A stretch of 64,000 bases of DNA from Brachypodius melanocephalos (GCA_013398615.1 VZSR01002395.1:3641609-3705608); one strand, 5' to 3'. Counted from the first letter of the stretch, positions 1 through 12,729 are shown. The notes: generated by a model not told the origin, from the sequence alone. Numbers and translations are program-made.

Positions 1-2084
1 ATGTGGGGCTGCGGCCACTCACGGCAGACTGTAGGGTTCGTGCCCCATTGATCCAGGCTGGAGTCCAAGCCCTGTTGGTAGCAGGCTGTGGGGCTGGAGC
101 CCACTGGGGCCGGGCTGAGAAGGGAATTGTTTTTTGGCCTGGCAGAGGCTTTTTGCTACCCTACGATTCTTTGAGTTTATTTAAAGGGGTCTGAGTGTGC
201 AAATCTCCCACCTCAGGCCTTAGACATCCTGCTCTTCCAAGGCTGAACATGGTCCATCCTGTTACTCCCCTTTTTCAGAGGAAAACAATAAATTTTCCAG
301 GGAACTTCTTGCTTGTGGAGGTTGCACATCTGGCAGATAATTTTAGAAATAAATCCTGTGATTTTTAGATCTGCTCCTCAGATTTTTGGTTTCTGGCTCT
401 ACACTTCATCCCCCTGAGGCTGTAAGGAGTCGAACAGCAAAACTTTTCTGAAGCAGAGTGTGCTGCAAATCCTCTTAGACTCAGTGTGCAGCCATGCACG
501 TGGGGTACAGGAGGTTCTCTGCTTGCCTGGTGCACTCTTGATACCACATTTGGACATTTGGAGATCAGGGGTAATGGAAGAGTTCAGAGGCTGAATCAGC
601 CTTAACTGATGCACCTGAGTTCGGTATCAACATCAGTTAAAGAACTAAGAAAAAAGAGTCTGTGTCATCTTCCACCCCCTAGGTTGTTTCCTTTTTGGTG
701 AGAGGTGATTTTCCATTCTGTATGTGGGAATGTGGAGGAAGGGCAGCTGTCTGCTTGGATTAGGAGGGCCGGAGGAGCTGATTTTTTCCTGTGGGGCTTT
801 AGTGTTTTCAGAGGTTGGGATATCCTGAGGAACCTGGGTATGTGGGAAGTTTGCCTGTGAGTTGCTTTCTTGTGGCCTCTCAGTGAACTAAACTGGGGCT
901 AAGGCTCCCTTTTCCTCTCCTGAGAGCAGTGGGAATGCATTCACCTGATGCTAATTGTTAACGTGACGAATGGCAGCAATTAGGGTCTGTAATCCAGTCT
1001 CTGCATGTGGAGTGCAGCCTGGGGAAGCTCTCTGCCAAACACCCTGAGCTGGGATGCAGCATTCCGGGAAGCCCTGGGGTGCTCCTAAATGCTACTGCCC
1101 TTGGAGGGAGTTGTGTGTGTTCCCTACACTGGGCCAACTGTGCCTGAAACAGCAATTTAATTCAGATTTACAGCCCTGTTTTGCTGGATGTTGCTTCCTC
1201 CAACAGCATCAGGGTTGCTGAGAGGAGGCAGTGCTGTGCCTGATGTTGCAGTTTGGGCATCTTTGTCCCTGATGCTTCCAGTCTCACGTGGGTCCCACTG
1301 GGCATGGCAAGGCCATGCTCATTTAGAGCTGTTATTTATTAAAAGAAGTGCTGGGTGGTGACCCTGTCTCTGTCCCTTCAGCTCCTGGTGACATCAGTGA
1401 CTCAGCTGATCTTGCCAGGTCACGCCTTTCCCTTTGTTTAATGATCTGCTGGTGCAAACAAGCTCCCACTGCTCTCTGGAGTGTCACTGGGACATGAATA
1501 TTGATGAAGCCTCAGTGGTCCTGGTGCTGTCACAGCAGCGTGGAGGGCTCATTTGGGGCTGCCAGGCAGTGTGGGGAACTCTGTGATGGAGCGATAATAA
1601 AGCGTTGCTGAACTCTGCTCCGAGGTGCTGCTTGACACTTAGAACTTGCAGGCTCCTGGCACAGCAGCAAGAGGCTGGGCTGGTGTTTTCCAAAGCAGGG
1701 ACACAACAGCGCTGTGAGCATTCACAGGGGAGGGATTCATCCCTCAAACGTCCAAGGAGGGGCTGCAGGTACGGGAGAGTTTGTTGGTTGCAGCTTCAGG
1801 TGGCAAATGGTCCGGATAATGAAACATAAATATTTTCCAAGGTGGAACTGAGGCGAGGGCAGATGCAATGCAGCATCTCTTGAAATGGTCATTTTGGGCT
1901 GTTGGTGTGGAAATCACTGTAAGAAATGGGATGTGGCTGTTATAGATACACAAAGGAAGAGCATGATTTTAAGTTTGCAGACTGCATTAATCCAGGTGAG
2001 TCCCTTCCAGCTTCCGCTATCCTGTGTAGAAAAGTCAAGGTGACAAGTGAGTTCTTGTAAACAAAACAGTTTTTTCTTTGAAAA
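1..2084. other. Non-coding interval, no gene recognised
   Basis: I see no repeat family or gene here. An isolated AATAAA at 287-292 has no recognisable transcript upstream. The longest start-to-stop frame is 87 codons (1484-1747, minus) and resembles no protein I know. A tiny splice-like pair (TTTGCAG at 1974-1980 and CCAG|GTGAGT near 1995) encloses only about 15 bases and is probably chance. Confidence 0.6.
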
Positions 2085-2175
2085 ATGAGGTGTTTTACAT
2101 GCTAATTTGGAATATATCATGCAATATGCTGTGCCTTTAAAAAGAATATATTTAATATATGTGCTTCAATGGCAG
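2085..2175. promoter_or_regulatory. AT-rich block with octamer-like motifs, possible conserved non-coding element
   Basis: This short AT-rich block contains ATGCTAATTTG and ATGCAATATGC, both close to the POU-family octamer, followed by an AATATATTTAATATAT stretch. It contrasts with the G+C-richer flanks. Regulatory function is inferred from texture only. Alignment to other amniote genomes would decide it. Confidence 0.2.
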
Positions 2176-2787
2176 AGAGAACTCCAGGTCTTGCTCTGAA
2201 CCCTTGTGTAGCTCCTGCAGTGAGAGCCTAGGGTCAAGATTTATGGGTTAGACGGTTGGTGACCTTTATTTTCCTAACTGTGGAGAGCTGCATCACTCTT
2301 GGTGTAATGCAGACCTGACCTGTTTTTGCTTAGAGCAGTATCTTCCCTTCCTGCCTCAGGTGTTCTCTGTCTAGAGAGGTTGCAGGAGAGCCCTTCTTAA
2401 GGGATTTCTGCTGGATTGAGGCCATAGGATGTTGGCAGTGTCTGGTTTTAGTAATAGACACTAAAAGATACACATTCTCCCTCAAAACCTTCATGTAACG
2501 GTGCCTGTAGGAGCTGCCCCTTGCTGATCAGGTTGTGTTGCTGTGCAGCCTCAGCTACACTGAGGGACCATTCCAAACCCTTCTGATCAAACAGAATGTT
2601 GCCTTTCTTGCAGGTCCTGCCAGATGTGGCACAGCTAAACTCATTTAGGTTTTTTATAAAAAATGTGGGTTTTGGTTTGTGTGATCTCCAAGCCAATGGT
2701 CAGTGCCAGCTGTTGTGTCTTAGTGTGGAAAACCTGCTGTAGTAGCAAGACTCCTGGGCTGCCTTTGGAAAGGATGCACATGGAAAC

Positions 2788-2849
2788 AGATACAGTTGGA
2801 CTTGATAGTCTTGGAGGTCTTTTTCAACCTTAATGAGTCTATGATTCAT
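2788..2849 (+). mobile_element. CR1: CR1 LINE, 3' end fragment
   Basis: The segment reads GTTGGACTTGATAGTCTTGG, then AGGTCTTTTTCAACCTTAATG and AGTCTATGATTC. This is the standard avian CR1 3' terminus in the sense direction. The upstream 100 bases may be more diverged CR1 but are not clear. As usual for CR1, it is severely 5' truncated, lacks a poly(A) tail and is inactive. Several mismatches suggest an old insertion. Confidence 0.85.
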
Positions 2850-5479
2850 ACTTCCTCATCTTTGCTAGGGCACACTGGAGATCCTCAGCCCCCTAAGGAT
2901 TTTGGGAAAGACTGACCCATTAAATCCTCTCAGAGCTTGTGCCCATGCACCAGTGTTTCTGAAGCATAATCCCTATGAGTAAGAAGTAGGAGGGGCTGTG
3001 ACCCCTGAGGGATCTGTGCCACCGCTCTTGGAGATTTAAGGGTCTGAATAGTACCTTGAGGATGTGCATAATATTCATGCTGGGGGGAAGGAAGCAAAAA
3101 AAATATTAGTATGCTTTTGGCAGCATAGGGTAGAAGCATCACCTTTCCTGACATGTTTGTCTTGAGCAGAGATGGTATCCAGTGGTAGGATGAAGAGAAG
3201 TTGCATGCTGTCTGGTGTTAATTACAAAGGGAAAACCACAGGAAAATCAAACGAAATTGAATCCCACTGCATTTGATATTCCCAGAGTTGAAGGCCTCAG
3301 TACGTCTCATTAGTTTAAAACCCCTGATGGAGAGAGCTCAGCTTCTAACAGGAAAATTGATATGACATTGAGACCTGGGAGAGGATTAGCTGCCTGCCTC
3401 AGAACTTGTCCAGAGGAGTCGAACATGCAAATGTTCCCAGAGAGCAGCTCCCTGCAAGAAGGATGCTGGATAATTAAGGCCCCTGGGACCACACAGTTGC
3501 AGTGAGGGAGGGATGAGGTCTGTGTGTCTGAAAAGTCCTTCCACTGCATTCTCTCTGTGGGGGAAATAATGCCTGGGCAGTACAGACAAACCCAAAGCTT
3601 TGTGTGTGCTTGGCTGCTGGTGACAGAGATGCTCTGTTCCACCTCAGTGGAATTTGGAGGTGCTGGATTAGGATTGAGCTATGCAGAGTATGGCATTCTT
3701 GGACTGATGAATTGGCTCATCTGGCAGAGATGTCTGTGGAAGGTGTGTGGCTGAGATGTAAGCCTGGGTTTGGCCCACAGGTGACTTGAGCTTTTGTGGC
3801 AAAGAGTTTGGTTCCTTCTTGCAACCCTGCAGCAGTGCTGGAGGCCCAAACACACCTGGTTGCTACAGCCCACTGTTTTTAATGGTATGAAAATCACAGC
3901 ACTGAGGCAATGTGTGTGGAAAGATGTAACTGCTTTTCTGGTGCTTGAGCTGATTGGAGGTGTTTGCTAGGGTGTGTGCAGGCCATGGGATGTACTGTGC
4001 CTGCCAGTTTGTACCTGTGAGTCTCTGCTTTGGGCCCTGCTGGGTTTCCTGTTGTGATGAAGTGTTCTCTAACAGCCATATGGGGAGAGAGGATATTTCC
4101 CATTTTCTCCCTGCAAACCCCAGCCGTGCTACGTGCACTCTCAGGCAAGGTGCTAATGATGAACAATCCGTGACTTGGCAGCACACTGGGGTTTTCAGCT
4201 TCTGAAAACAAAATGTGTTGGTGGACCGGCTGTGATCTCCGTGGCAGGTGGAGCTTGCAGGCCATACCAGCATCACTGTGCTTGTGTACTCAGAGGGTTG
4301 TTTCTAGCTGGGACATTGCAGTCCTCAGGCAGGATTACTGGAGAAGAGCTGGCAGGACCCCCTTCTTCCAGCAGGCTAATGGAAGCTGTGGAAGCCTGCA
4401 GGAATCTGGCCATCAGCAGGCTGCCTCTTCTTTGGACAGAAACTCCTGCCCAAGTAGCCAGGAGGTGACAATCTGTGCATCCCTCTGGCACAGGCTTTCT
4501 CAGAGGGAAATCTTGTCTCTTGTTGAAGCAGTGACCTGACGCAGGGATCCTCCCCACCCATCTTCTGCCTGTGCCTCTCTATAGTCTGCTTAAAATAAAC
4601 AGTCCTTCAGATTAGACCACTGGAAGAGCAGCTCCAGGGAGGAGCCCCAGAGGAGAACACTTATCCCAGCACAGGGCATTGCTCACGCTTGATGTTGCTG
4701 CTGGAGAAGATGTTAGCAAGAGCAAGGAGCTGTGCTTTATATAACTTGGTGTCACGGCTTCCATCTGAGGGTAGCCTAGGTCAGGACTCACCAGCTTGGG
4801 AAAAGCATTGACAAGGAGGATTTGAGACATGGATAAAATCACCCAAGAAGATGATTAGAAGGTAATTGTTGTTTGGGTTGTCTGCAGGGTAAGAAAATGA
4901 TGGACTTCAGGTTTAAATCAAACAGCTTTACATGCTGTGTGTGGGGAGGAACTAATTCAGCCTTGGAAACGTGTTGTCCTGGGATGTTGTGGCAGCCAAA
5001 AAATATCATGAACCTTTAAAAAGGAACTTGGCAATTTCATGGCAGATAACTCTTGATGATGGGCCTAAACACAGCCCTGAAGCAATTTACAGCTTGGACG
5101 TTTGTAAGTACTGGGCTGCTAGGAACTGGAAAATCATCCTGGGAAAACACCTCCACCTTCCACCTTTTCTTCAGTTTTTGCCATTAGCATCAAGCCCAGT
5201 TCCTGTGGAAGGCTGAGTTAGGGGGCCTTACAATCTCTTGGCTGGTGGCTTTCGTGAGTGGACAGAGGTCGGTGAGTGACCCTATCACACATCTTCTGAA
5301 GTGAGATCCTCCCTTTTTGAGAGACTGGCATCAAAAGAGCCATTTTGGGTCTAACACTGGCACCGTGTGTTCCTTGGTACAGGCAGATGCTTGAGTGACT
5401 CCTCCAGTGCCCTCGCCTGCCTATGCAGAAGTGGAAGTTGTGTTTAGGGAGTTGCTTGGTTCTTTTGGGAAGGTTTAGA
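2850..5479. other. Non-coding interval with overlapping chance ORFs
   Basis: Between 3310 and 4560 several frames of 90-137 codons overlap on both strands (longest 3863-4276, minus). None matches a family I know, and mutual overlap on both strands argues against coding. A small AT-rich patch at about 3220-3285 (GTTAATTACAAAGG, TTTGATATTCCC) could be a short conserved element. Otherwise I see nothing definable. Confidence 0.55.
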
Positions 5480-5600
5480 GAACCAAACAGTTAAGTAGGA
5501 TTAATAAAAATGTATCAAAATTTGTAAACATATGTATCACATCTCTTTGATAATGAAGGAGCAGTTAATAAGTATTTACAATCAATGTTCCTACCTGGAA
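5480..5600. promoter_or_regulatory. AT-rich island, possible regulatory element
   Basis: An AT-rich patch of about 120 bases in G+C-richer surroundings carries AGGATTAATAAAAATG, TTTGTAAACATATG (a forkhead-like TGTAAACA core) and a TTGATAATGAAGG segment. The motif content is compatible with an enhancer or conserved element, but similar motifs occur by chance in AT-rich DNA. Confidence 0.18.
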
Positions 5601-7198
5601 GCTTTCTCTTGAAAGCATTTCTGAGGCTGCTCAAACAACCCATTTATTTCTATCATTTTAACAACCTGTTTTCTCAAGGGAATTGAAATTACTTGCTCAA
5701 AGAGCTGTCTCCCCTCCTTCCCACCTACGACATGCTCCGTTTTACAAAGCCTTGGCTCAGTCTCTGCCTTCTGGCTGTGTCCTGAACATCTGGGGAAGAT
5801 CCTGGAACTGGTGCTGGCTGGGATCCTGCTCTGCTGGAGGTCTTGGCAGGGCAGCTTTGGGTGACAGTGATAAGCTGGGTTATAACCACTCACATGGGGA
5901 TGCCTGCCTAAAAACCAGCTTATGTGGGAAGTCAGGAGCTGCCTTGATGCATGGCCTGGGTGTATTTGTGCACTGGAAATACTTGCACTGGCCGGAGGAG
6001 TGTTGCTTTGGCAATGTGGAGAACAGGGCTCTTCTTTAGCTGCTGTTCTGTGGAATAAAATGATGTGACATCCCACTGATGTGTTCTGAGGACTTGTAGT
6101 ACAATTCTTAGTCATCTACCTCTGTGCCTGGTGCTTTCAGCACTTTGATGAGCTGTTGTATATATCCTGGTTTTCCTCTGGCACAGAGAGATCCAGGTAC
6201 CTACCTGCTGCTTCCAGGGCATTGTGTAGGTTTGGATGATTTCTTTGGGCTGTTGAATCAGTATTTCTTCCTGTTCATGTGTGTGAGTGGGTAGCTGGTT
6301 CCCAGAGCAATGAGGTGCCCTCTTGAAGACTGCAGGATTAGTTGGGGTTGGTACAGGAGTAGTTTAGGTCTCCCAGCCTGGGTACATCCCAGGACAAGGC
6401 TTAAAAACTCAATATTGAAAGTGGGGATGATCCCTGTTACAGAAGCAATTTACTCTTGGCTAAGGAAAGATGACAGGTGATGAGTGAAAGCTTCAGCTTC
6501 CAGGGTTCTTCCCCATGTACTTCTTGTGAGGATTTATTTTCTCAGGCTGTACTGATGCTTTGCCTTTCCCTGGGAAACTGGGAGCCATGTGGTTTTGGCA
6601 TTCTCTTGTTCCCTGGGGTTATTCCCTGTCCTCCTCTCTGGGGATGTGTTAGGGCTCTGCTTTGTGAGATAACTAATAGGACTGTCAGCCCCCTTGTCCC
6701 AAGCACCTGAGAAGACAAATAGTCCAACATGTGTAGGCACCTTTGCAGGTCCTGAGGGCCCGGCAGGAGCCAGCAGGGTGACGGATGCGCTGACGAGCGG
6801 GGCTGACACAACTGGGTCAGCGCCAATGTCACAGGGGTGGAAGCCAGGCCTCCTTCTCCCCTCTGCTTGGCACCCCAGCGCCTCTGGGCCAGACAGTGGC
6901 CACTTATCACCCCTTCCTTCAGTGCCTGCTGTAAGCTGGCAGCACCAGAGCCTTGTCTAGAAGAAAGACACGAGTCATGGTCCTAATGCTCTGCTGTGGA
7001 GCTGCCATCTGTCCTCTCCTTGGATGTTGCTGCCAGGGCAGCCTGGGAACATAACCCAGTGCTGATGCTCTAGCAGGCAAACATCTGGTTAGACTGTGCT
7101 CTGTGCCTCTGCCTTCCCAGCACACTGTGGTGCTGTGTTTCCTCCAAAAGGTGAGCTTCATGTACCTGCACATACAGATGTGTATATATCTATCTGTC
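5601..7198. other. Non-coding interval
   Basis: A 174-codon minus-strand frame (5591-6115) is rich in Ser, Pro, His and Cys and is overlapped by a 118-codon plus-strand frame, so it is probably chance. The stretch 6694-6960 is G+C-richer with some CpG (GACGGATGCGCTGACGAGCG near 6780) but is too small to be called a CpG island. No repeat was recognised. Confidence 0.5.
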
Positions 7199-7199
7199 C

Positions 7200-7218
7200 T
7201 TTTTTTTTTTTTTTTTTT
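7200..7218. repeat. Poly(T) tract (19 bases)
   Basis: There is an uninterrupted T run of 19. It is preceded by an imperfect (TA/CA) stretch (ATGTGTATATATCTATCTG) and followed directly by AGAATTCC. It could be a simple repeat or the remnant poly(A) tail of a minus-strand retroposed copy. No retroposed gene body is recognisable to its right, so I call it simple sequence. Confidence 0.9.
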
Positions 7219-7334
7219 AGAATTCCAACTCTGTGCTTTGCATCTTAATGCTGCTTTCCTTGCCCAGCCTCCTACAGCCTCTCCTGCTCTCATATGGAGC
7301 CAGCTTCTGTGCTGTGGGAAGGGGTGCTTGTTTA

Positions 7335-7660
7335 GAGAGGACCATGCAAATAATCTCATGAGTTTCTCGCTTTATGGACGGGCGAGGAAAATTTGGCAAA
7401 GTGGCTGGGAGTGAGTCTATTGAGCATTCTGGAATGATGAGCTGAAAGCCCTGAGCCAGTCTCACTGTGCAAAATCCATTAGCCACGAGCAGAGCTGCTT
7501 CTGGACTCGGCATTCAGTACCTGTTACGGCCTGAATTAGTCCTTAATTTCTGTCCCTTACAGTTAAAATGACTCAGACATTTCTTTTTGAGACGGGATAT
7601 TGCTTCTGACTAAATACCTTAAAGCCATGGCTCTACTGACTGTTAAATTGTTCTCAGGAA
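7335..7660. promoter_or_regulatory. Putative conserved non-coding element with a perfect octamer
   Basis: A perfect ATGCAAAT octamer lies at 7344-7351, followed by TAATCTCATGAG, TCGCTTTATGGACGGGCG and, further on, TTACGGCCTGAATTAG and GACGGGATATTGC. Retained CpGs within AT-rich context, with no repeat signature, are the texture of amniote conserved elements. At its right side the segment 7682-7752 is flanked by an acceptor-like CTCGTCTCAG and a donor-like TAG|GTAAGC. This is inference; conservation has not been tested. Confidence 0.28.
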
Positions 7661-8409
7661 TGCACTGATCCTCTCGTCTCAGGGTCAGTGTAGGCTGCTG
7701 CTGTCACCTGCAAGCTGCTGTGGGGCTGGAAGAGGTGCTTTGCTGTGCTGTAGGTAAGCAAATGTGGAGACATTTGAGGACTCGATGGCTGCAGGTTTAA
7801 TAAGATCAATACTACCTCTGCACAAGATTATATGGTATACTAGGCAGCAAATAGAGCACTTCTGCTGGATTTGGAAACTGTTTATTGAGTCTATTAGGGA
7901 TGGTGAGGTGGAAGGCATGTATCTGGAGTGAGCTGTGCAGTCACAGTAGTTGAGACTCCCACATTAAGGGTTTTGCAGTCTATTAAATAGTGGAATTAAA
8001 ATCAAAACAAATGAGGAAGTTTTGTCCAAGAAGTCATAGCTGCAAGTCACATCATCAGCCAAAGAACAGAGGAGAAACACGCTGCCCAGAAGATCACTGT
8101 TTGCTCCTATATCCATTGGCCTGCACCACCTCCTTGAAGCCTTGAAAGATGTCGGGAAGAGGGAATGGTTGTCTGTCAGGACAAAGAGCCAGTCAGGATG
8201 GAAGCTTGGAGACCCTCCTGTTCCCACCCACAGGCTGTTGGCTCTTCCACCCACAGCTGGCAGGTCAGAAGTTGCCTTGTGCTGTGGAATATCCTTTGTG
8301 CCACACTGTGCTCCACAGCCAGGGTTAATGCTGCTGCCTGACATAGTCCACAGTGGGCTCCTTAGAGCAGCTTTTGGGAGCTCTACTGACCTTGTCTGAG
8401 CTGCCCTTG

Positions 8410-8690
8410 TGCTACCATCACCTCCTGCGGTGTGCCCTGGAATAATTAGCTCTAATCACCCATGAGCAATAGCCTGCCTGGTCACCCTCTCTGCTCCTGG
8501 GGAGCACGGCGGGGCGCCCGCCTCCTGTCATTTCTCTGGTGCTCTGTCCACTCTCATTTGAAATGCCTTGCAGGATGAATTACGGTGCTCCGAGGGAATC
8601 TGCAAAATAGGATCACAGGCCAATTGAATCCATCTGCAAAATGCGGGAGGATGATGTATCACCGTATGGGTGGATTCTCCTCACCCCTTC
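8410..8690. promoter_or_regulatory. Putative conserved non-coding element
   Basis: The block includes GGAATAATTAGCTCTAATCAC (8440-8460), a CpG-retaining patch GCACGGCGGGGCGCCCG (near 8505-8521), GATGAATTACGGTGCTCCG and GATGATGTATCACCGTATGG. The mix of homeodomain-like TAATTA sites with preserved CpG contrasts with its neighbours. No gene is visible. The call rests on texture only. Confidence 0.25.
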
Positions 8691-8897
8691 TGTTTTATTA
8701 TTATTTTTTAAAAATTTTAAAACTCTTGGTGAGAGTAAGAACAACAAATGCTTGAGGAACAAAGAGCTGGATCAGGCCATGCTGACTAAAGGTGGGTGAT
8801 GTAGAAGGGAAGTTGGGAAGCAAGGAGAGATTCCCACTATCTGCTGGCCAGTCTGGTCCCTCTGAAATCAGACTAATGTGTGGAAGTGTTTTGTGGC

Positions 8898-8962
8898 ATA
8901 AAATGTGGTGGAACAGGCTGGAATTACCATCCATGGGGAGGCTTTAGGACAAGTAACAACCT
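8898..8962 (+). mobile_element. CR1: Possible very old CR1 fragment
   Basis: The order GTGGAACAGGCTGG, then CATGGGGAGGCTTTAGGACAAG, resembles the CR1 ORF2 C-terminal and 3' UTR junction (a 'gtggaacaggttgcc ... ggaggttttcaagac' type of sequence) in the sense direction. The match is short and degraded, so chance similarity is possible. Confidence 0.25.
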
Positions 8963-9364
8963 TCCCAAGTCAATCAAAGCAGCTTCAAGTAGGAGCCATG
9001 CAGGTGCTGTGACCCACGTGGATGTAGCAGGTACCCCAGAGCGTCTTGGAGCACAAGGGCAGGTGAATGCAGCCCTCAGGATCTGATTTAGCAATTCCTG
9101 GCTGGCTGGCCTGGCCATGCTCCCCTGGGAATGTGGCCAAGGTCACCCATCTTGGCCCTGATGTGGTTGGGCTGCCAAGGAACAAGTTAACCCCCTTGCA
9201 CTTTGGGTGGATTGAGGTTGGGCTGGTGTTACTGAGCTTCCTCCTCCTCCAGCTGGGATGCTCCAGCCATGGCCTGAGGGGGAAGGGAAATGAATTAAAC
9301 CCATCTTCAGACACGTTTGTATTGATTCTGTCACTTTCTTGCTGCCTGCTGACAGGTGATGGAT

Positions 9365-9640
9365 GGCTCATAATGCGACCGGCACAGTACATTACGTTTC
9401 CCATCCAGGGACTCCTAAATCATTTCAAATTTTCAAATTCCCTAATCAATATTTTATCAGTAGCAGAAGAAAGCGGAACAGACCCATTTCTCAAGAGGTA
9501 GAGGAATGAGCGTGTGTGGATGCGTGCCTGCACATACATAGGCACGGGAGTTTGGGTATTTATAATCACAGCTAAGGCACCGTTAGTATAACAATTATAT
9601 CTGCAACCAGAAAAATAAATACACAAGTAGCACCAGGAGT
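9365..9640. promoter_or_regulatory. Putative conserved non-coding element
   Basis: Starting at CATAATGCGACCGGCACAG, this block has ATTACGTTTCCC, a repeated CAAATTTTCAAATTCCC, CTAATCAATATTTTATCAG and, after a short TG/CA-rich spacer, TATTTATAATCACAGCTAAG and ACCGTTAGTATAACAATTAT. A 42-codon open stretch running to a stop at about 9501 has no recognisable homology. AT-richness, CpG retention and lack of repeat identity suggest a conserved element. Confidence 0.25.
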
Positions 9641-12244
9641 GATGCTTACATTTAAGTGACTTCAGGATGAAGTAAATTAGAGATCTGGATTTCTGATATG
9701 AACATGGAGGATTAATGCCGTGGTGGCTTTGCGCTCATTGCTCAGCTGGTTGCTCCATCCTTATGCAGGGTGCAGAGGGGTTGAGGCAGGTGCAAGCATG
9801 CCTCGTTTTTTGGGGAAGGAAATTGGATTTGCAACCACCTGTAATGCAGTGGGACTCAGATCTCTCACACTGCACTGAAGCAGTGATGGGGAAATATCCT
9901 TAGCAAGCCTATCTGGAGCTGGATTATGTGGCCTGCATGGTTGTTTTTCTGGCACTTTAACCAAGCATGGTGCTGCTTTCTTGGGACTGGGGTGGGCAGA
10001 GAAGGATCCTGTTGCTGCCATGGTGTGTTGGCTCCTGGGGCTCTGGAAGGCTAGATGGGAATGTGTCTGCAGTGAATTGGTGCTGAGCAAACAGGGTGTG
10101 CCTTTCTGCTCCTGTGCTGGCACTTGCTGCCGTGGTAGGACGTGATTCAGGTGGGGCTGAGTGAGGATAGACAAGGAAGAACTGGGGCATTTCAGAGAAG
10201 GTGCAGGTGGACTCTGTGATGTTAGGATACTGTGTGGAGTGGCTGGCTCCAAACTGAGACCCAGATTCAGTGACTTTCCATGTCTTCCACACTGGGCTTC
10301 CTTCACCAGCAGCTTCCAGTTCCTGCCTGGCATCTGGCTTTAGGATGACAGAGCCCGGGGAAGAATGGAGCTGGTTCCCCCTGTTGTAGGTGCGTGGTCT
10401 GTGCAAAGTGGAGGCAGCACAGGGCTTTGTTTTTTCCCCTCCAAAAGAGATCCTGGTTGAGACAGCCAGAGCATGCCTGTCTGTCCTGAAGATGGCTGCT
10501 TCCCCCGAATCCTTCCTGTGCTGGTGGTCCTTCCTTTGTTCTCCTTGCATCCCCTGACCTCGTCTGCTCGACAATCTTTCTCCATTCAATTACTCATTCT
10601 CTTAGACTCTTGTTTTTTATTCCCAGGCTGGATGTTTTCCAAGTAAAAGATTTATTCTTAAGCTATTTTTTCTCTTCCCTGTGAAGACAGCTTCCAAACA
10701 GCACAGATGTGAGGCTAAACATAACCTTCCTTGTTACTGTCACCTCTCCTCAGCCTTCGCCTGGCTGATCTGGTGTTGCCTTTGCTCCCAAGTGTTGTTT
10801 CACAGCTCAGTTGGAGCTTGCTGCTGGAATACACAAGGTAGGCTTGCAGGGCAGAGCAGGGCGACAAGGTGGAGCTCAAGGGTGGCACTTAAACCCATGC
10901 TGACCTCCTGGCCCTCTCCCAGGCTGTGCGGGGACCCTTAGCCCTTTGGACTGGTGCAGTGGGCATGGGCTGAATAACAGGAGGGTCAGACTCTCTTTCT
11001 AGAGGTAGTTTTAAAAACCAGCTTTTTTATACTCGTGGAAGAAACTTTTGTGCCTTTCCATCCTGACCTCCCTATGGTTTAGGGGAGAAACACAAAGCTC
11101 TTCCCCCAAGGCAAGGGCGGCCTCACCACCAGGGAGGTCTTCTATGCCAACATGTTTTCCTCTACGTTCAAAGTTTTCCGTGGGCTTGGTTTCAGAGACT
11201 GGATCCCTGCTGTGCCCAGGTGGAGGTGAAGTTTGCAGCTATACCCTTTTCTCTCTATTATCACACGCTCAGGGTTTGTCAGGGATGGGGGAGGCCTCTG
11301 CTTTGTGCTGTCCACACAGCCTCCTCCCCCTGAGGCACTATGTGTAATAGGAACCTGGTTGAACATTGCAAAAAGATGTGTAGAAATAACTGATTTTCTT
11401 CTTCTGAAAGCCTGTGCCTGATCTGCAGGAGCAGGAATCCCTTCGAAGAACTCCTGCACACTTCATGTGTACTGGAGGCAGATTGCAAGGCTGTTTTCCT
11501 TTTTCCTTGGGTAAAGATGAGATTTAATTGAACTAGGGAGAAGTCAGTGATTGCTGTGTCATTTACTGATCCAGTGGCTGTTTGGAGTTGGGTCTAGAAG
11601 TGTCTGGAAGCAGAGTTCCTTCAGCCACGCTGCTCTGGGCAGTGTGTCCGTGATTCCTAGAGCGCAGCAGGAGAGAGGAAACAGGTACTGAGGTGCTCCC
11701 AGAGAGACACAAGGCATTTGTCATGTAGCTGTCACCAACCACTCTTCAAATCAAACCTGGTCACCCAGACTGCCTGCTGCTTTCTCTTTTTAAAGTACAA
11801 TAGCAGGAATTGCCTTTTCCCTCCTGCTTTGGTGTTAACCTGCTCTTGTTCTGGTGCTTTTTGAGGACATAAGCAGAGCTGGTCCTGGTGGCACAGCTGC
11901 TGTGAGGACAAGGAGCTGCTTGGGCAAGGGCTGAAGATACCTGGAGACTTCATGTCAGAGCTGTCGCTTGCCAGCCTGACCAGAACACCATGCAGGGAAG
12001 CGAATTTTGGGTAACTTAGCAAAACAACACAAAGGCTCTGTGTAGTTTTCAAATTAGCTGTGGTGGCACGAAGGGGAAACGCCCAGCTGGTTTTAATATC
12101 CAGCTTAAGGGAAGTCCTTTTGTTCATTTAGTCTTGATTTAAAGTGGTCTGAGGAGGCAAAATCCTCTTGCCTCATCTGGGTCTAAGCTGGGTGCTGATA
12201 AGCAAAGAGCTGTTTTTCCCTGCCAGCCGCTTCTGCCAAGCCAG
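9641..12244. other. Non-coding interval
   Basis: Two same-strand frames of 190 and 210 codons (9761-10333 and 9957-10589, both minus) overlap over nearly 380 bases, so at most one could be coding. Neither shows a known domain. The stretch is G+C-rich and low in stop codons. Acceptor- and donor-like signals at about 10700 and 10838 (AG|GTAGGC) bracket roughly 140 bases without a convincing protein. Nothing else was identified. Confidence 0.5.
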
Positions 12245-12350
12245 AAATAGCCTGCCCGAGTAAGCTCACCATAGCAGCATTTCTCATTCAAAAAGTTAAT
12301 AAGCTTTGAAATTGGATTTTAATCAACTAATCTTTGATCCTAGGCACTAG
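12245..12350. promoter_or_regulatory. AT-rich putative conserved element
   Basis: The block carries AAAAAGTTAATAAGCTTTG, AAATTGGATTTTAATCAAC and TAATCTTTGATCCTAGGC. TTTGAT/ATCAA-type sites resemble TCF/LEF motifs and TTAAT/TAATC sites resemble homeodomain motifs. It is short and untested. Confidence 0.2.
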
Positions 12351-12729
12351 AGCTCGATTAGGAGCGTCCAGTAAACCAAGTTACATCTCTCTTCCCTGCT
12401 GTCTTTTTTCCTCCCCAATCTAGCAAAGAAAATGCTGAGAAATGTTTCAGCATTTGAGGACCTGTGCATTTTAGGGTTTGTGTTGTCCCTGTTCCTTTGA
12501 TCTGATCCATCCCATGGATGAATGGAAAAACTGATCTCTGGTGGACATCTGCTCTTCCAAGGCTGCAAATGTCTTTTAACATCTCCTTCTGGGAAAATGG
12601 CTGGAGCTCTTTTTTAACAAAAGTTTGGATTCAATCAGATGAGGTGAGACGAGGGATAGAAGATCTGCTGGGGCCCTAACCATATCCCTCCTATTCCCAG
12701 CATCAAAATAGAGTACCAGAAATTCTGCA

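Noticed and set aside
9761..10589. Two long minus-strand frames (190 and 210 codons)
   Set aside because: They overlap in different registers on the same strand and neither has a known family or convincing start context.
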